Shown: piece after piece, positions 1 through 9,600 of the stretch
How the letters are laid out: each line of letters starts with the position of its first letter
How positions within the stretch are numbered: the stretch's first letter is position 1
NCBI GenBank assembly: GCA_030432655.1
Contig: JAUILA010000037.1
Location: 1 to 36,934 of the forward strand
Direction: 5' to 3'
DNA length: 36,934 nucleotides
From: Bacteroidia bacterium
GTDB lineage: Bacteria; Bacteroidota; Bacteroidia; Cytophagales; Cyclobacteriaceae
Made by a program: the position numbers and the translations under genes
Notes under the pieces: model-generated
Told to the model about the DNA's origin: nothing
The model's database searches: none
What the model saw: only the letters and a program-made list of their open reading frames with translations

Positions 1-2691
1 TTCAAACTGGGAGGCCAGCACCATATACACCAGCAATACTGACAGGAGAAGGGAGAACGTGAGGTTTTTCATGGACTCCTGGCGCTTAATTTCCTGTCCG
101 GCGACGCTTATTTTGTACCTGGGCGGCACGGAAATACCGGCAAAAGAATTATTGACAGACTTCGCAATTTGATCATAGGGCTGATCCTGGTTGACCCGCG
201 CGCCGATTGACACCATCCGGGTTTGGTTTTTCCGGTGGATGGCATTGGAGGCATACTCAATATCCACACTGGCAATTTCAGTTAACGGAAATTCTCCCTG
301 GCTGCTTTTAATGCGGAGGTTTTCCAGATCCGATAATGAAAGATCGGGCACCTTGATCCGGATATCCTGCATTTCACCGCCTCGTTCCAGGGAACCGGCC
401 TTTTTGCCTTCGAGCTGATCTTTTATCTGAAGAATCACCTCATCAATGGACAAATTCATCATGCCTGCCCGGTATTTGTCAACATCCACCCTGACCTGGG
501 GTGTCCCGGCATTCAGGTTTGATACGGGTTCATAAATTTCGGGGATTAGCGACATCGTCTGAACAGCCGTATCCGACAGGGATCGGAGGGATTCAAAATC
601 TGTCCCGCTTATTTCAACCACCAGCGGCATTTCTTCACTGCCATAAAGGGCGGTTAGCGAACTTTCATCATTGGAGAAAGTCGCTTCAACTCCGGGAATT
701 CCTTCGAAGTAATCAGACAGTCTCGTCAGGACAAGAGCGATGTCCGGATCCACTTCTTCTTTGAAGATCAGTTTTAAGCTGGCAATATTCTCTTCGTAAA
801 CATTTTCATTTTCGATGCCCGACTGACTTTTCTCCGGACCTATGTGCGCGTAAATTTTATCAAGTTCTTTTTCAAAAAGCTGACGCAGCTGGCCTTCGAT
901 CTGTTCAACGGTGGAAGAGGTTCTGGCGAGCGCCGTTCCATTGGTCAGCGTCAGGTCCACAGAAACAGCCTTGGTTCCTGCTTGCGGCATATATTCACTG
1001 CCAATCAGGCCAATCAGCTGATAAGACCCAATCATCAATAGAAATGAAACAATGATTAAAGCGGTCCTGTACCGGAGTACTTTGTTTAAGAATGTCTTGT
1101 AGCCCTTGTACTTAAGTGGTTTTTCAGCCTGTCGGACAGTATCCTTCCGGAATATCTGAGTGAATAGCATGGGGATTACGAGAATGGCCACGACCAGCGA
1201 GGATAACAACGAAAAAGCCACCGTCCATGCCTGGTCTTTGAATAATTCTCCGGACGGTCCCTGCAGGTAAACGATGGGAAGGAATACCACAATGGTAGTC
1301 AGGGTGGAGGCCGTAATAGCGCCGCTGACATCGCTCGTGCCCTGTATGGCTGCTTCCATAACACCCATTCCTTCCTCACGCTTCCTGAATATGCTTTCAA
1401 CCACCACAATGGCATTGTCAACCAGCATCCCGGCGCCCAGGGCCAATCCGCCGAGGGTCATGACATTTAATGTCAGGCCATTGAAATACATCAGGTTGAA
1501 GGTGGCTATGATGGAAACCGGTATGGCAAGACTGATGATCAGCGTGGATCCGATGCGTCTCAGAAAAACAAAAAGGATCAGGACGGCGAATAAAGCCCCG
1601 TAGAGACCTGATTCTTTTACCTCGTTGATGGCGCCCTGAATGAAACGGCCCTGGTTTTGAATCACCACAAACTCATAGCCGGGAACGGAACTTTTAAGTC
1701 CGTCGAGTACCTCCGTTAATTCATTTACGGCATCGACGGTATTGTAGCGGGTCTCCTTAAATACGGACATACCCAGGCTTCTTTGCTGGTTTACCCGTAC
1801 AATGCTCGTCGCTTCTTTGTCACGAATGTGTATCGTTGCCACTTCTCGCAAGAGGACGGGAACCCGTCCGCCGGTCTCCGTGGTATTTGCCGTGTTTTCC
1901 TGTTCGGCCGTAGTGGTCACCGCTGCGGGTGTGGTACCTGTCCGTGAGTTATACCCGACTACGAGATCGGCCAGGTCCTCCGGTTTTTCAATAATTCCCA
2001 ATCCCTTGACCACATATTTACGGCCGAGCTCCTCGATATAGCCTCCGGAAACGTTGCGGTTGTAATTTTCAATTTTTGCAACCAGGTCATTAACGCTAAG
2101 GCCAAAAGAAGCCAGCAGGTTAGGGTCGGTTTCCAGAATGACTTCCTTTTCCTGTTCACCGGAAAGGCGCACTTCTGCGATGCCGGGAAGCCGTATGATC
2201 TCATTCCTGAAATTATTCTCAGCCACCTTACGCAGGGCATCCATGTCACTGGAATTCGGATTGTAAATACCAAGTGTCAAGATAGGGGTGGCATTCGGGT
2301 CGAATTGGGAAATGACAAATTCTTCAATTTCTTCATTCAGAGAAAAAGAGGACAGGGACTTCTGAAGATCGAGAAATGCTTCGTCCATATCTTTTCCCCA
2401 ATCGTATTGCACAGTAACCTGCCCGTAGCCGGTCTGGCTAACAGAACTGACCTCAACTGCACCATTTTGCCGGATGGCAATGGATTCTATGGATTCGATG
2501 TACTGCTTTTCGATTTCGGAGGGTGGCCTGATTCCGGCTTTCAGTTCAACGAAGAGCGTTGGGTTTTTCATATCCGGGAACAGCTCGATGGATAGTTTCC
2601 CAAAGGAAATGGTGCCCAGTAAAACAACGGCCAGAACTATCATAAAGATAGATATGGGGTAGGTCACGGCCAGGGATACAATCTTTTTCAA
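1..2691 (-). CDS. RND family efflux pump permease (AcrB/HAE1-like), C-terminus beyond window
   Basis: Inner-membrane pump subunit of a tripartite efflux system, expected to be driven by the proton gradient. About 897 residues are visible, so roughly the last 130 residues of a normal 1020-1060 aa RND protein lie outside the window. The start is taken as TTG at 2691: an in-frame TGA lies two codons upstream and the next in-frame ATG is about 16 residues further on, inside the first membrane helix. The N-terminus (KKIVSLAVTYPISIFMI) is the usual first RND helix. The helix-4 motif near residue 420 reads MLVDNAIVVVES, with one Asp followed by Asn instead of the AcrB Asp-Asp pair. It is the last visible gene of the minus-strand operon, 45 nt after the adaptor gene. 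The substrate cannot be told. Confidence 0.93.
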   Translation of the reverse strand, partial: MKKIVSLAVTYPISIFMIVLAVVLLGTISFGKLSIELFPDMKNPTLFVELKAGIRPPSEIEKQYIESIESIAIRQNGAVEVSSVSQTGYGQVTVQYDWGKDMDEAFLDLQKSLSSFSLNEEIEEFVISQFDPNATPILTLGIYNPNSSDMDALRKVAENNFRNEIIRLPGIAEVRLSGEQEKEVILETDPNLLASFGLSVNDLVAKIENYNRNVSGGYIEELGRKYVVKGLGIIEKPEDLADLVVGYNSRTGTTPAAVTTTAEQENTANTTETGGRVPVLLREVATIHIRDKEATSIVRVNQQRSLGMSVFKETRYNTVDAVNELTEVLDGLKSSVPGYEFVVIQNQGRFIQGAINEVKESGLYGALFAVLILFVFLRRIGSTLIISLAIPVSIIATFNLMYFNGLTLNVMTLGGLALGAGMLVDNAIVVVESIFRKREEGMGVMEAAIQGTSDVSGAITASTLTTIVVFLPIVYLQGPSGELFKDQAWTVAFSLLSSLVVAILVIPMLFTQIFRKDTVRQAEKPLKYKGYKTFLNKVLRYRTALIIVSFLLMIGSYQLIGLIGSEYMPQAGTKAVSVDLTLTNGTALARTSSTVEQIEGQLRQLFEKELDKIYAHIGPEKSQSGIENENVYEENIASLKLIFKEEVDPDIALVLTRLSDYFEGIPGVEATFSNDESSLTALYGSEEMPLVVEISGTDFESLRSLSDTAVQTMSLIPEIYEPVSNLNAGTPQVRVDVDKYRAGMMNLSIDEVILQIKDQLEGKKAGSLERGGEMQDIRIKVPDLSLSDLENLRIKSSQGEFPLTEIASVDIEYASNAIHRKNQTRMVSIGARVNQDQPYDQIAKSVNNSFAGISVPPRYKISVAGQEIKRQESMKNLTFSLLLSVLLVYMVLASQFE

Positions 2692-2736
2692 TCTATGTCA
2701 ATTTTAAGAATGAGAACTAATGAAACGCCGTCGGTA

Positions 2737-3795
2737 TTATTGCAGCACACTTACTTTCGATTTGTTCCGGAGCGTTTCAAATCCGGTGACCACCAGCCTG
2801 TCATTCATTTTAAGGCCACTCGTTACTTCAATATTGTCGGTGGTTTCCAGCCCCGTGGTGATTCGCTTTTCCGTAGCGATACCATTTTCAACGATGAAGA
2901 CGATCTTACCATCCTGCCGGGAGATTATGGCTTCTTTTGGAATGACGATCGTACTGTCCCGTTTTTCCGTGAGAATGGAAGCCTTGATGAACATGCCGGG
3001 CCGGAGGGCACGTCCTGAATTATTGATCTGGAGAATGCTATGAAACGACCTGGTTTCGGTATCAATCACCGGTGAGATCTGGCTTATTCTCCCATCAATG
3101 GTATCCTTGCCCGTATTATAATTGGTGATCTGCACCAATTGGTCCAGGGTGACGTCATTCAAATGTTTTTCCGGCAGTTTTACGTCCATCAGAAGATGTT
3201 CGTACTCCATGACCCTGAATAATTCCTGACCCTGGTCTATCCGCACGCCATCGGTGTAATAAGGCAGCTCCACGATCACTCCGTCAAACGGCGCTCTGAC
3301 GGCCAGTTTAGCGATCTGGATCTCCGCATTCTCATAGCTGTATTTGGCGTTGACATACTCTATGGACGCATTTTTGAGATCGGTCTGGGTTACTCCGCCC
3401 TTGTCGTAGAGGTTTTTTTGTTTTGAGAGATTATTTTCCGTCAGCTCCAGGTTCAGCTTTTTGCTTTCCAGCTGCAGTGAGTTAACAAATTCCCGGTCTT
3501 CTATTCTGACCAGCACCTGGCCTTCACGTACGGCATCCCCCAGGGCAAATGATTTGCCGGTGGATGGATTACGCTGGATTCGGTAGATCCCGCCATGTTC
3601 GGCTTTCATTAATCCTTCCTTGGCGGAGTACACTGTCCCGGTGGTTTCTATAAAACTGGAAATACTCCGAGGCCGGATACTTTCAACAGAGACCGGAATT
3701 TTAATATCATTCTGAATATCGGACTGTTCGCTGGTACAGGACAGCAGGGCAAACAGTAAAAGGAAGGGCGTTATTGCTTTAAGAAGCTTTTTCAT
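2737..3795 (-). CDS. RND efflux periplasmic adaptor (membrane fusion protein), lipoprotein
   Basis: HlyD/AcrA-type adaptor that should bridge the downstream RND pump to the TolC-like channel encoded just upstream. The 352 residues begin with a lipoprotein signal peptide ending in LLSC (Cys20). Two lipoyl half-motifs follow (about 68-100 and 165-195) around a short coiled-coil hairpin (about 105-165), then the beta-barrel and membrane-proximal domains (for example RPGMFIKASI and a VIPKEAI segment). Length and domain order match the family. It lies 35 nt after the channel gene and 45 nt before the pump gene on the minus strand, which is the normal channel-adaptor-pump cassette in Bacteroidota. 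Nothing in it tells the exported substrate. Confidence 0.93.
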   Translation of the reverse strand: MKKLLKAITPFLLLFALLSCTSEQSDIQNDIKIPVSVESIRPRSISSFIETTGTVYSAKEGLMKAEHGGIYRIQRNPSTGKSFALGDAVREGQVLVRIEDREFVNSLQLESKKLNLELTENNLSKQKNLYDKGGVTQTDLKNASIEYVNAKYSYENAEIQIAKLAVRAPFDGVIVELPYYTDGVRIDQGQELFRVMEYEHLLMDVKLPEKHLNDVTLDQLVQITNYNTGKDTIDGRISQISPVIDTETRSFHSILQINNSGRALRPGMFIKASILTEKRDSTIVIPKEAIISRQDGKIVFIVENGIATEKRITTGLETTDNIEVTSGLKMNDRLVVTGFETLRNKSKVSVLQ

Positions 3796-3830
3796 AGGAC
3801 GTTAGTTTGTAAATACCTTAAGACCGGTGG

Positions 3831-5309
3831 TTAATATTGCTGGATGATTACAGGTTGCTGTTTTTCGAAATCGTACAGTGACAGGATTTTCATATTGAGC
3901 AGCTCAATTTTATAGTTGATCAGGGCGTCTGCATATGCTGTCTTATTATCAGACAGCTGACTTTGAAATCTTTCCAGGTCAATACTGGTCAGATCACCAT
4001 TTTTATATCGTTCAAGATTGATGTCGTAAGTAAGCTCCGCGTTCTGAACACTTTGTTCTGCGATCGCGATCTGATTCTCCAGGTTCTGCAGATTTCTATA
4101 AACCCTTCTTATATCAAATATGATGTTGTTCTGTTCCACCTCGAGATCCACCCTGTTTATTTCCAGGTTGGCATTGGCGGCCTCCATGCGCGCCTTGTTT
4201 TCGCCCCAGTCATAGATCGGGATACTAAAGGAAATGGCCACGCGCGGGTTCATGTTAGGCGTTTCGTAGACTTCCGGGGCACGCGGATTATCTCCGAAAA
4301 TTCCCAGGGAGAGGGCAATGGCCCCTTTAAATTCATTCAGGGCATTTGTACGTACCAGCTCAAACTGGGAGCGCTCAATATCAATCATACGCTGACGTAA
4401 TTCCATCCGGTTATTCAGGCCAAACCGGATTGCCTTTTCCAGGTCTATCTCACGGGTGACAAACCGGATGTCGACGGTGACAGATAGCTCTTCTCCGGCA
4501 TCGATGCCGAGCAGCAGTTTAAAATCATCCGCGGCATTGGCCAGTTGCACTTCAGCATTGTCGAGCCGCGATTTGGAAGTTGCCAGGTTGAGTTCGGCCT
4601 GGTAAAGTTCTTCCCGTGCGAGCAGGTCAGCCTCTACCTTGTTCAGGGTAATATCATAACTGATTTGCTGATTTTCATATTCATCCAGGGCGATTTCCAG
4701 GTCATTCTGACGCTGGTAAAAGTTGTAGAATGACTGGGTTACATCCTGCTCCAGGGTGAGTAGCTGGATCGCATTGCTGAGCTGTGCATTTTCCAGGTTA
4801 AGTTCGAGTTCCTTTAACTGAAGTTTGTTCCGGTTATAGGTAAATATGGGCTGGTCCAGTTGCAGGTACAGGTTGTTGCTGTATGTCTTGGTGCGCACAT
4901 CCTGAAATTCGGTGTAGTTGTCACGATAGCCAAAGCGATTGACCAGCGATATGGTCCCGTCAGTGGCCGTAATAGGCTGACTGACGGAGAAGGTCAGGAA
5001 AGAACTGAAATCCTCATTGGTATTCCATTGGGAGATCAGGTCGTTAAAATTGCGGTACCTGTTATAATCAAAAGGGGTTACATCCAGGGAGAACCTCGAT
5101 TTCAGCGCCGCACGCTGCGCATCCAGGCTGCGCTGGTTGCTGTACAGGTTAAGCATGGACTTCCGGATGGTCGGACTGCTTTTCTGCGCGATAGCAATCG
5201 ACTCCTGCAACGTCAGTGATTTCTGGGAGAAGAGGACATTTCCCTGCAGGCAGAGTACCAGCAGCAGACTAACCTTCCAGAGTTTATAAAATGTTGAACG
5301 CTTTATCAT
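3831..5309 (-). CDS. TolC-like outer-membrane efflux channel
   Basis: Outer-membrane factor of the efflux system. The 492 residues start with a Sec signal peptide (hydrophobic core about 12-28, ending near VLFSQ). The start of the mature part (LTLQESIAIAQKSSPTIRKS) is the typical opening of the OEP family, followed by two long repeats of alpha-helical hairpin and beta strands. The second repeat contains RVAISFSIPIYDWGENKARM, the usual conserved beta-strand and turn before the last coiled-coil hairpin. The gene follows the ABC/M1 fusion gene by 27 nt and precedes the adaptor by 35 nt on the same strand. It could serve the RND pump, the ABC permeases, or both. Confidence 0.93.
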   Translation of the reverse strand: MIKRSTFYKLWKVSLLLVLCLQGNVLFSQKSLTLQESIAIAQKSSPTIRKSMLNLYSNQRSLDAQRAALKSRFSLDVTPFDYNRYRNFNDLISQWNTNEDFSSFLTFSVSQPITATDGTISLVNRFGYRDNYTEFQDVRTKTYSNNLYLQLDQPIFTYNRNKLQLKELELNLENAQLSNAIQLLTLEQDVTQSFYNFYQRQNDLEIALDEYENQQISYDITLNKVEADLLAREELYQAELNLATSKSRLDNAEVQLANAADDFKLLLGIDAGEELSVTVDIRFVTREIDLEKAIRFGLNNRMELRQRMIDIERSQFELVRTNALNEFKGAIALSLGIFGDNPRAPEVYETPNMNPRVAISFSIPIYDWGENKARMEAANANLEINRVDLEVEQNNIIFDIRRVYRNLQNLENQIAIAEQSVQNAELTYDINLERYKNGDLTSIDLERFQSQLSDNKTAYADALINYKIELLNMKILSLYDFEKQQPVIIQQY

Positions 5310-5336
5310 AATAACTTAGTTTCTCTTTGTTAAGGA

Positions 5337-8300
5337 TCATTGTCTCACCCATTTGACCGCATCGGCATAAACGGTCCGTAAGTCGCACTCGTCGGTTATG
5401 GTGACCTTTCCGCTGTTCTGATCGAAATAATAGGAGCCAAGAAAGTTCCAGCCGGGTTCAGCTCCGGAAATGTTGAAGCGGATATCATCCGTGCCATCGG
5501 CATGCTGAACCAGGTAGTGATTGAAAAACTGCCTGTTCTCGCCATCCCTGCCGAGGTATTCGTTTTGATTCTTTCCCTTCATGTACACGTAGATGTCGTA
5601 GTAACCTTCCTCAAGGTAAGGTGTCCAGCTGGCCTGTTTTTCACCGGTTCCGGATCGGGTGAAATGGGCTGACCGGATCACCCGGCCATAATAGTCCGAC
5701 CCCGTAGTTTCGAGCCATTTCGAATAGGAGCGGTCCCAGCTGCCATAATACCTCTGATCGGTTGTTTTCTGTTTATCAAGAAATGCCTTCAGGTAGGTAG
5801 GCTTGATCGGACTGAAGCTGGTGAATTCCGGATCATCATTGTCCACGATAACTTCAGAGACATCCGACTCACTTTCAGCAGCGATTACTCTTTCACCGTC
5901 AAAAAGGTTGTTTCCGCTGCGTTGGGTTAACGGACCAATGGGCATGGTGATTACTGATGGAATATTCCTTGAAATCAGGGTATTGAAAGTGATTTTGTCT
6001 GGTTTTTCATCAAGGACAAAACCCAGCAGTTTATGTTCGCCCTGCCTGATCACAGAAAGTCGGCCGGGTGTTTCAGTTTCAGGTTGCTCATTGATGCGCT
6101 GGTTAAAATAACCTTCTTCATTCTCCTCTTCGGCATTAAATTTCACTTCAATAATGCCGTCGTTTTCCCCGGTGTTTTTAATTTCCACCAGTACCTGGTA
6201 CCGCTTTCTGTCCCCGTCCAGCACTTCGTATTTCTGAAGGTCAATAATTTCGAAAGCTGGTTGTGAGGTGTCAGAGTATACCTTTTGGATAACCGGATCA
6301 ATATCCAGGTTAAACCGGTTTTTCAGCGCTTCCCGGAACTGGTCATAGGTGGTTAGCTGATGCTGATGGCTGTTAAACCAATCATGGAGAAAAGAGCGCA
6401 GGTTGCTTTCGCCAATCAGCTGGCCCAGATAGGAAAATAAATAGTCTCCTTTTAATGATACAGACCGCTGAATCCTGTTGAACTTTTCCTCTGTCAGGAT
6501 CTCCGTCATGGAGGCATTGCGCATGAGTTCGTTGCATTCTTCGGCAAATGAGATCCCATTAATGTTGCGGGAATAATCAATCTGTGCCTCCCGGTCATTC
6601 CGCAGGTAATTTGCCATACTTCTGTTCAGCAGCGCCCAGTCTTCGCTGGCAATACCTGAGCTGTACGTGTAGAAATTAGGGAAAATTGAATAATCCGGAT
6701 TATCTATGTTCCGACCGTCCACCACATATTCTTCGGCAATAAGTCGGGTAAATACACGCCTGACCAGGTCGTTAAGAATGGTGGCCTGTTTCTGTTTTTC
6801 TGATAAAGACTGGTTCCTGCTGGATGATTGCCGGTCAATGTCTTCCATTTGCCTTCGGAAATCGAACTGCCTGATATCACCACCCTCTTCCGGAAAATAC
6901 ACGGTTTCAGGCTGAAGGAAGGCCTGGTGATTTTCGTAAATCTTGTTGTAGGCCGTGAAAAAGACAGGCGTTTCCACGAATTGAAGCCGGTTGAAGGGGT
7001 ATTCAAGACGCTTTGCATCTTCGTACTCATTTACTATATCAGTTATCAGGTAGCTTAACGTGTCTGATAATTGATCCAGGTTGCGCTCCAGAAAGTCATG
7101 TTCGGGGTAGTGATAAACTGAATAGGTTACGTTGTCTACGGTAATTTTCTTTTCCACGTAGAATCCAACTGCCAGTGAAAGCTGAGGCAGGGCATATTCC
7201 GGAGAAAAGTGGTATTCATTATTTTCAACGCTGCGTGCACCCTGCGATATGGCCGTCATTCCCTCCGGCACCTTGATCTTCAATTCAAATTCGGTAAAGG
7301 ACAGCGGCTCCCTGCTGCTGTACTTCCGGCTGTATCCAGCCTGCGATCCCGGGTACCACATGACATCTTTGGTAAGCAGGACATAGTCTTCCTGCAGGAA
7401 GGCATACTCCTTCTGAAGGGAATACATGAAGTAATCCATGGCAGATTCGTAGCGTTCCTGGTCCACTTCCAGGTGGGCGGCTGCCTGGTCAACCGAACCC
7501 CCATACCGAATTTGTACCGACAACTCTTCTCCCGGATTGAGGAGGATCCCGTCTTCAATAGACAACACATGCAGGTTACGCGATGCCTGCGCCGGTTTGC
7601 CATTTACCAGGACTTCTTCTGCAGCCAGGTCCGGATTTAAAGTAAAATAAATTTTATTCAGCGGTTTGGGAGAATTGTTTTTTACCACCATGTCCGAGGT
7701 TGCCAGCATCCTATTCTCCTGTAATTCCATGGTAATCCTGTTCTCCAGGATCGTGATATTAGGTTCGGTGATCCATTGATCATTGACCGTAATCATGGCT
7801 TCCCGTAACTCTATCGGATCCTGACGCATATCCCAGAGACTGACCATGATCAACGAGGAGAACGCAAGTAATCCGGCGCCAATAATGCCGGTGCCGATAT
7901 GGGCCAGGCGCTTTCCTGAAAGCCGGTCCAGCAGGAAGGAGGTGAGGAAAAGACAGGCAATTCCCGTTATGACGTAGAACGATCGTTGCAGCAGGGCAAA
8001 TTCCAGGTCTGCGAAGCCGGAAATCTCAGAGCTGAGCATGGACAGGCGGAATCCCGTAAAATCGAGAATATTTGAAAACTGATCGAAATAATAGATCAGT
8101 TGAACACCGGCAATGCCCAGAAGCAATACGATGGTGACCGGCTGATTCTTTATAATCGTTACCAGGAGGAAGGAGATGCCCGTGGTGAAAATGATCGTGG
8201 GCAAACTGGTTAACAGAGGATAAATGATAAAGGCATACGGATTGAAGGTGGTATACGGACTGGTCAGATTGAATATCAGGGATATGAGAATAAAGACCAG

Positions 8301-8666
8301 GTTGAGCAGGAAAAACAGCTTGAAGAGTGCCAGTGCTTTCCCTAGGACATAGTCAAGATTTGACATGGCCCGGACGAAGAACACCTCGTTCGTATCAAGT
8401 TTTTTGTCTTTTTTTACCAGTCCGGTAGCCAGGAAGATAACCGCGGCCGCCTGGGGGATACTGATGAGCAGCATGCTGGCATAAGGCATGATCCAGCTAT
8501 TGGATAAAACCAACCAGGGCGGACTGTCTACTTCCGAAAACACCGCAATATGGAAGATGGTCTCAAAGATGACGCCGGCCAGGGCAATTATTCTGAAAAA
8601 CCAGTTTCGCCATAATACTTTTCCCTCGTACCGGGAAATGGTCAATATGTTCTTCAGTGAAATCAT
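5337..8666 (-). CDS. ABC-2 permease fused to M1-aminopeptidase-like ectodomain and golvesin-like C-terminal domain
   Basis: 1109 residues. Residues 1-280 hold about six membrane helices of an ABC-2 type permease. Residues 290-510 resemble the N-terminal beta domain of M1 aminopeptidases, and about 515-800 the helical peptidase part. I find no HExxH zinc motif: the place where it is expected (about 630-645) reads LNDLVRRVFTRLIAEE, so the domain is probably not a peptidase. Residues 800-910 look like an Ig-like beta domain. Residues 938-1109 (IVDNDDPEF to VYADAVKWV) match golvesin/xanthan-lyase C-terminal-like domains in pattern. The start overlaps the stop of the ABC ATPase gene by 4 nt (ATGA), so both proteins should form one transporter. 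Permease-M1 fusions are known in Bacteroidota; the cargo is not known to me. Confidence 0.85.
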   Translation of the reverse strand: MISLKNILTISRYEGKVLWRNWFFRIIALAGVIFETIFHIAVFSEVDSPPWLVLSNSWIMPYASMLLISIPQAAAVIFLATGLVKKDKKLDTNEVFFVRAMSNLDYVLGKALALFKLFFLLNLVFILISLIFNLTSPYTTFNPYAFIIYPLLTSLPTIIFTTGISFLLVTIIKNQPVTIVLLLGIAGVQLIYYFDQFSNILDFTGFRLSMLSSEISGFADLEFALLQRSFYVITGIACLFLTSFLLDRLSGKRLAHIGTGIIGAGLLAFSSLIMVSLWDMRQDPIELREAMITVNDQWITEPNITILENRITMELQENRMLATSDMVVKNNSPKPLNKIYFTLNPDLAAEEVLVNGKPAQASRNLHVLSIEDGILLNPGEELSVQIRYGGSVDQAAAHLEVDQERYESAMDYFMYSLQKEYAFLQEDYVLLTKDVMWYPGSQAGYSRKYSSREPLSFTEFELKIKVPEGMTAISQGARSVENNEYHFSPEYALPQLSLAVGFYVEKKITVDNVTYSVYHYPEHDFLERNLDQLSDTLSYLITDIVNEYEDAKRLEYPFNRLQFVETPVFFTAYNKIYENHQAFLQPETVYFPEEGGDIRQFDFRRQMEDIDRQSSSRNQSLSEKQKQATILNDLVRRVFTRLIAEEYVVDGRNIDNPDYSIFPNFYTYSSGIASEDWALLNRSMANYLRNDREAQIDYSRNINGISFAEECNELMRNASMTEILTEEKFNRIQRSVSLKGDYLFSYLGQLIGESNLRSFLHDWFNSHQHQLTTYDQFREALKNRFNLDIDPVIQKVYSDTSQPAFEIIDLQKYEVLDGDRKRYQVLVEIKNTGENDGIIEVKFNAEEENEEGYFNQRINEQPETETPGRLSVIRQGEHKLLGFVLDEKPDKITFNTLISRNIPSVITMPIGPLTQRSGNNLFDGERVIAAESESDVSEVIVDNDDPEFTSFSPIKPTYLKAFLDKQKTTDQRYYGSWDRSYSKWLETTGSDYYGRVIRSAHFTRSGTGEKQASWTPYLEEGYYDIYVYMKGKNQNEYLGRDGENRQFFNHYLVQHADGTDDIRFNISGAEPGWNFLGSYYFDQNSGKVTITDECDLRTVYADAVKWVRQ

Positions 8667-9553
8667 ACGAGCGAAACACCTAATTCATTCTCCATGAAAT
8701 ACACATAGGCATGTTCCAGGTTGGGATTGGCATGTAAGGCATCCTGGTGTGGCTTGTCTTTGGCAATGACCTGCACCTCCCATTTTCCGGCGGCCGGTAT
8801 CGTAGAGACCACAGAGTATCTGGACTTGATGGAATTAAATTCCTCATCATCCAGCATGACCTGCCAGACATGTCCGCGGACCTGCTCAATCATGCCTTCG
8901 GGCGAGCCTTTGAATGCGACTTCACCTTTATTGAGCATGGCCATATTGTGGCAGGTGCTGCTGATATCTCCCACGATGTGGGTGGAAAGAATGATGGTAA
9001 CATCGCGCTGGCTCAGGTCGGAGAGGATATTCCGGAAACGAATTCTTTCTTCCGGGTCGAGACCGGTGGTTGGTTCATCAATTACCAGCAGCTTTGGATT
9101 GCCTATCATCGCCTGGGCAATTCCAAGCCTGCGCTTCATGCCACCTGACAACTTGTTGGCCAGTCTTTCGCGCACATCAAGCAGGCCCACCTGCTCCAGC
9201 AATTCATTGACCCGGGTTTGGCGCTCCTTATTCTTCAGGGAAGTCGAAAGTCTTGCTGCGTAATCCAGAAATTCCCAGGCTTTGAGTTTGGAGAAAAACG
9301 TGAAATCCTGGGGCAGGTAACCAATCTGGCTTCTGATCTTGTGGCGATGTTCATTAATATTCAGGCCGTCCATGGTAATGGTACCGGAGGTGGCCTTCTG
9401 AACCGTGACCAGGATCCTCATGAAACTTGATTTACCGGCACCATTGGGACCCAACAATCCGAACATCCCGCTTTCAATTTCAAGATTTACATTTTTGATG
9501 GCGGCATGACCATTGGGATATACTTTTGATAATCCGCTGATTTTAATATCCAT
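8663..9553 (-). CDS. ABC transporter ATP-binding protein (CcmA/BcrA-like)
   Basis: 296 residues with a complete ATPase core: Walker A GPNGAGKSS (35-43), Q-loop PQD (81-83), signature LSGGM (135-139), Walker B LLVIDE (155-160) and H-loop His192 (STHIV). The C-terminal 80 residues are the usual extra domain of drug- or antibiotic-type ABC-2 ATPases. It overlaps the large permease/M1-like gene by 4 nt and is its obvious partner. It lies 47 nt after the small anchored protein gene of the YtrA module, with no terminator in between, so it is probably co-transcribed with that module. Confidence 0.94.
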   Translation of the reverse strand: MDIKISGLSKVYPNGHAAIKNVNLEIESGMFGLLGPNGAGKSSFMRILVTVQKATSGTITMDGLNINEHRHKIRSQIGYLPQDFTFFSKLKAWEFLDYAARLSTSLKNKERQTRVNELLEQVGLLDVRERLANKLSGGMKRRLGIAQAMIGNPKLLVIDEPTTGLDPEERIRFRNILSDLSQRDVTIILSTHIVGDISSTCHNMAMLNKGEVAFKGSPEGMIEQVRGHVWQVMLDDEEFNSIKSRYSVVSTIPAAGKWEVQVIAKDKPHQDALHANPNLEHAYVYFMENELGVSLV

Positions 9554-9600
9554 TGTGTTGTTATTGGACTGTTTGCAGGATGACTCAGCAGCCTGATGGC

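Noticed and set aside
191-2662. Several plus-strand open frames opposite the RND gene
   Set aside because: They are antisense to a clear RND permease frame and show no family pattern.
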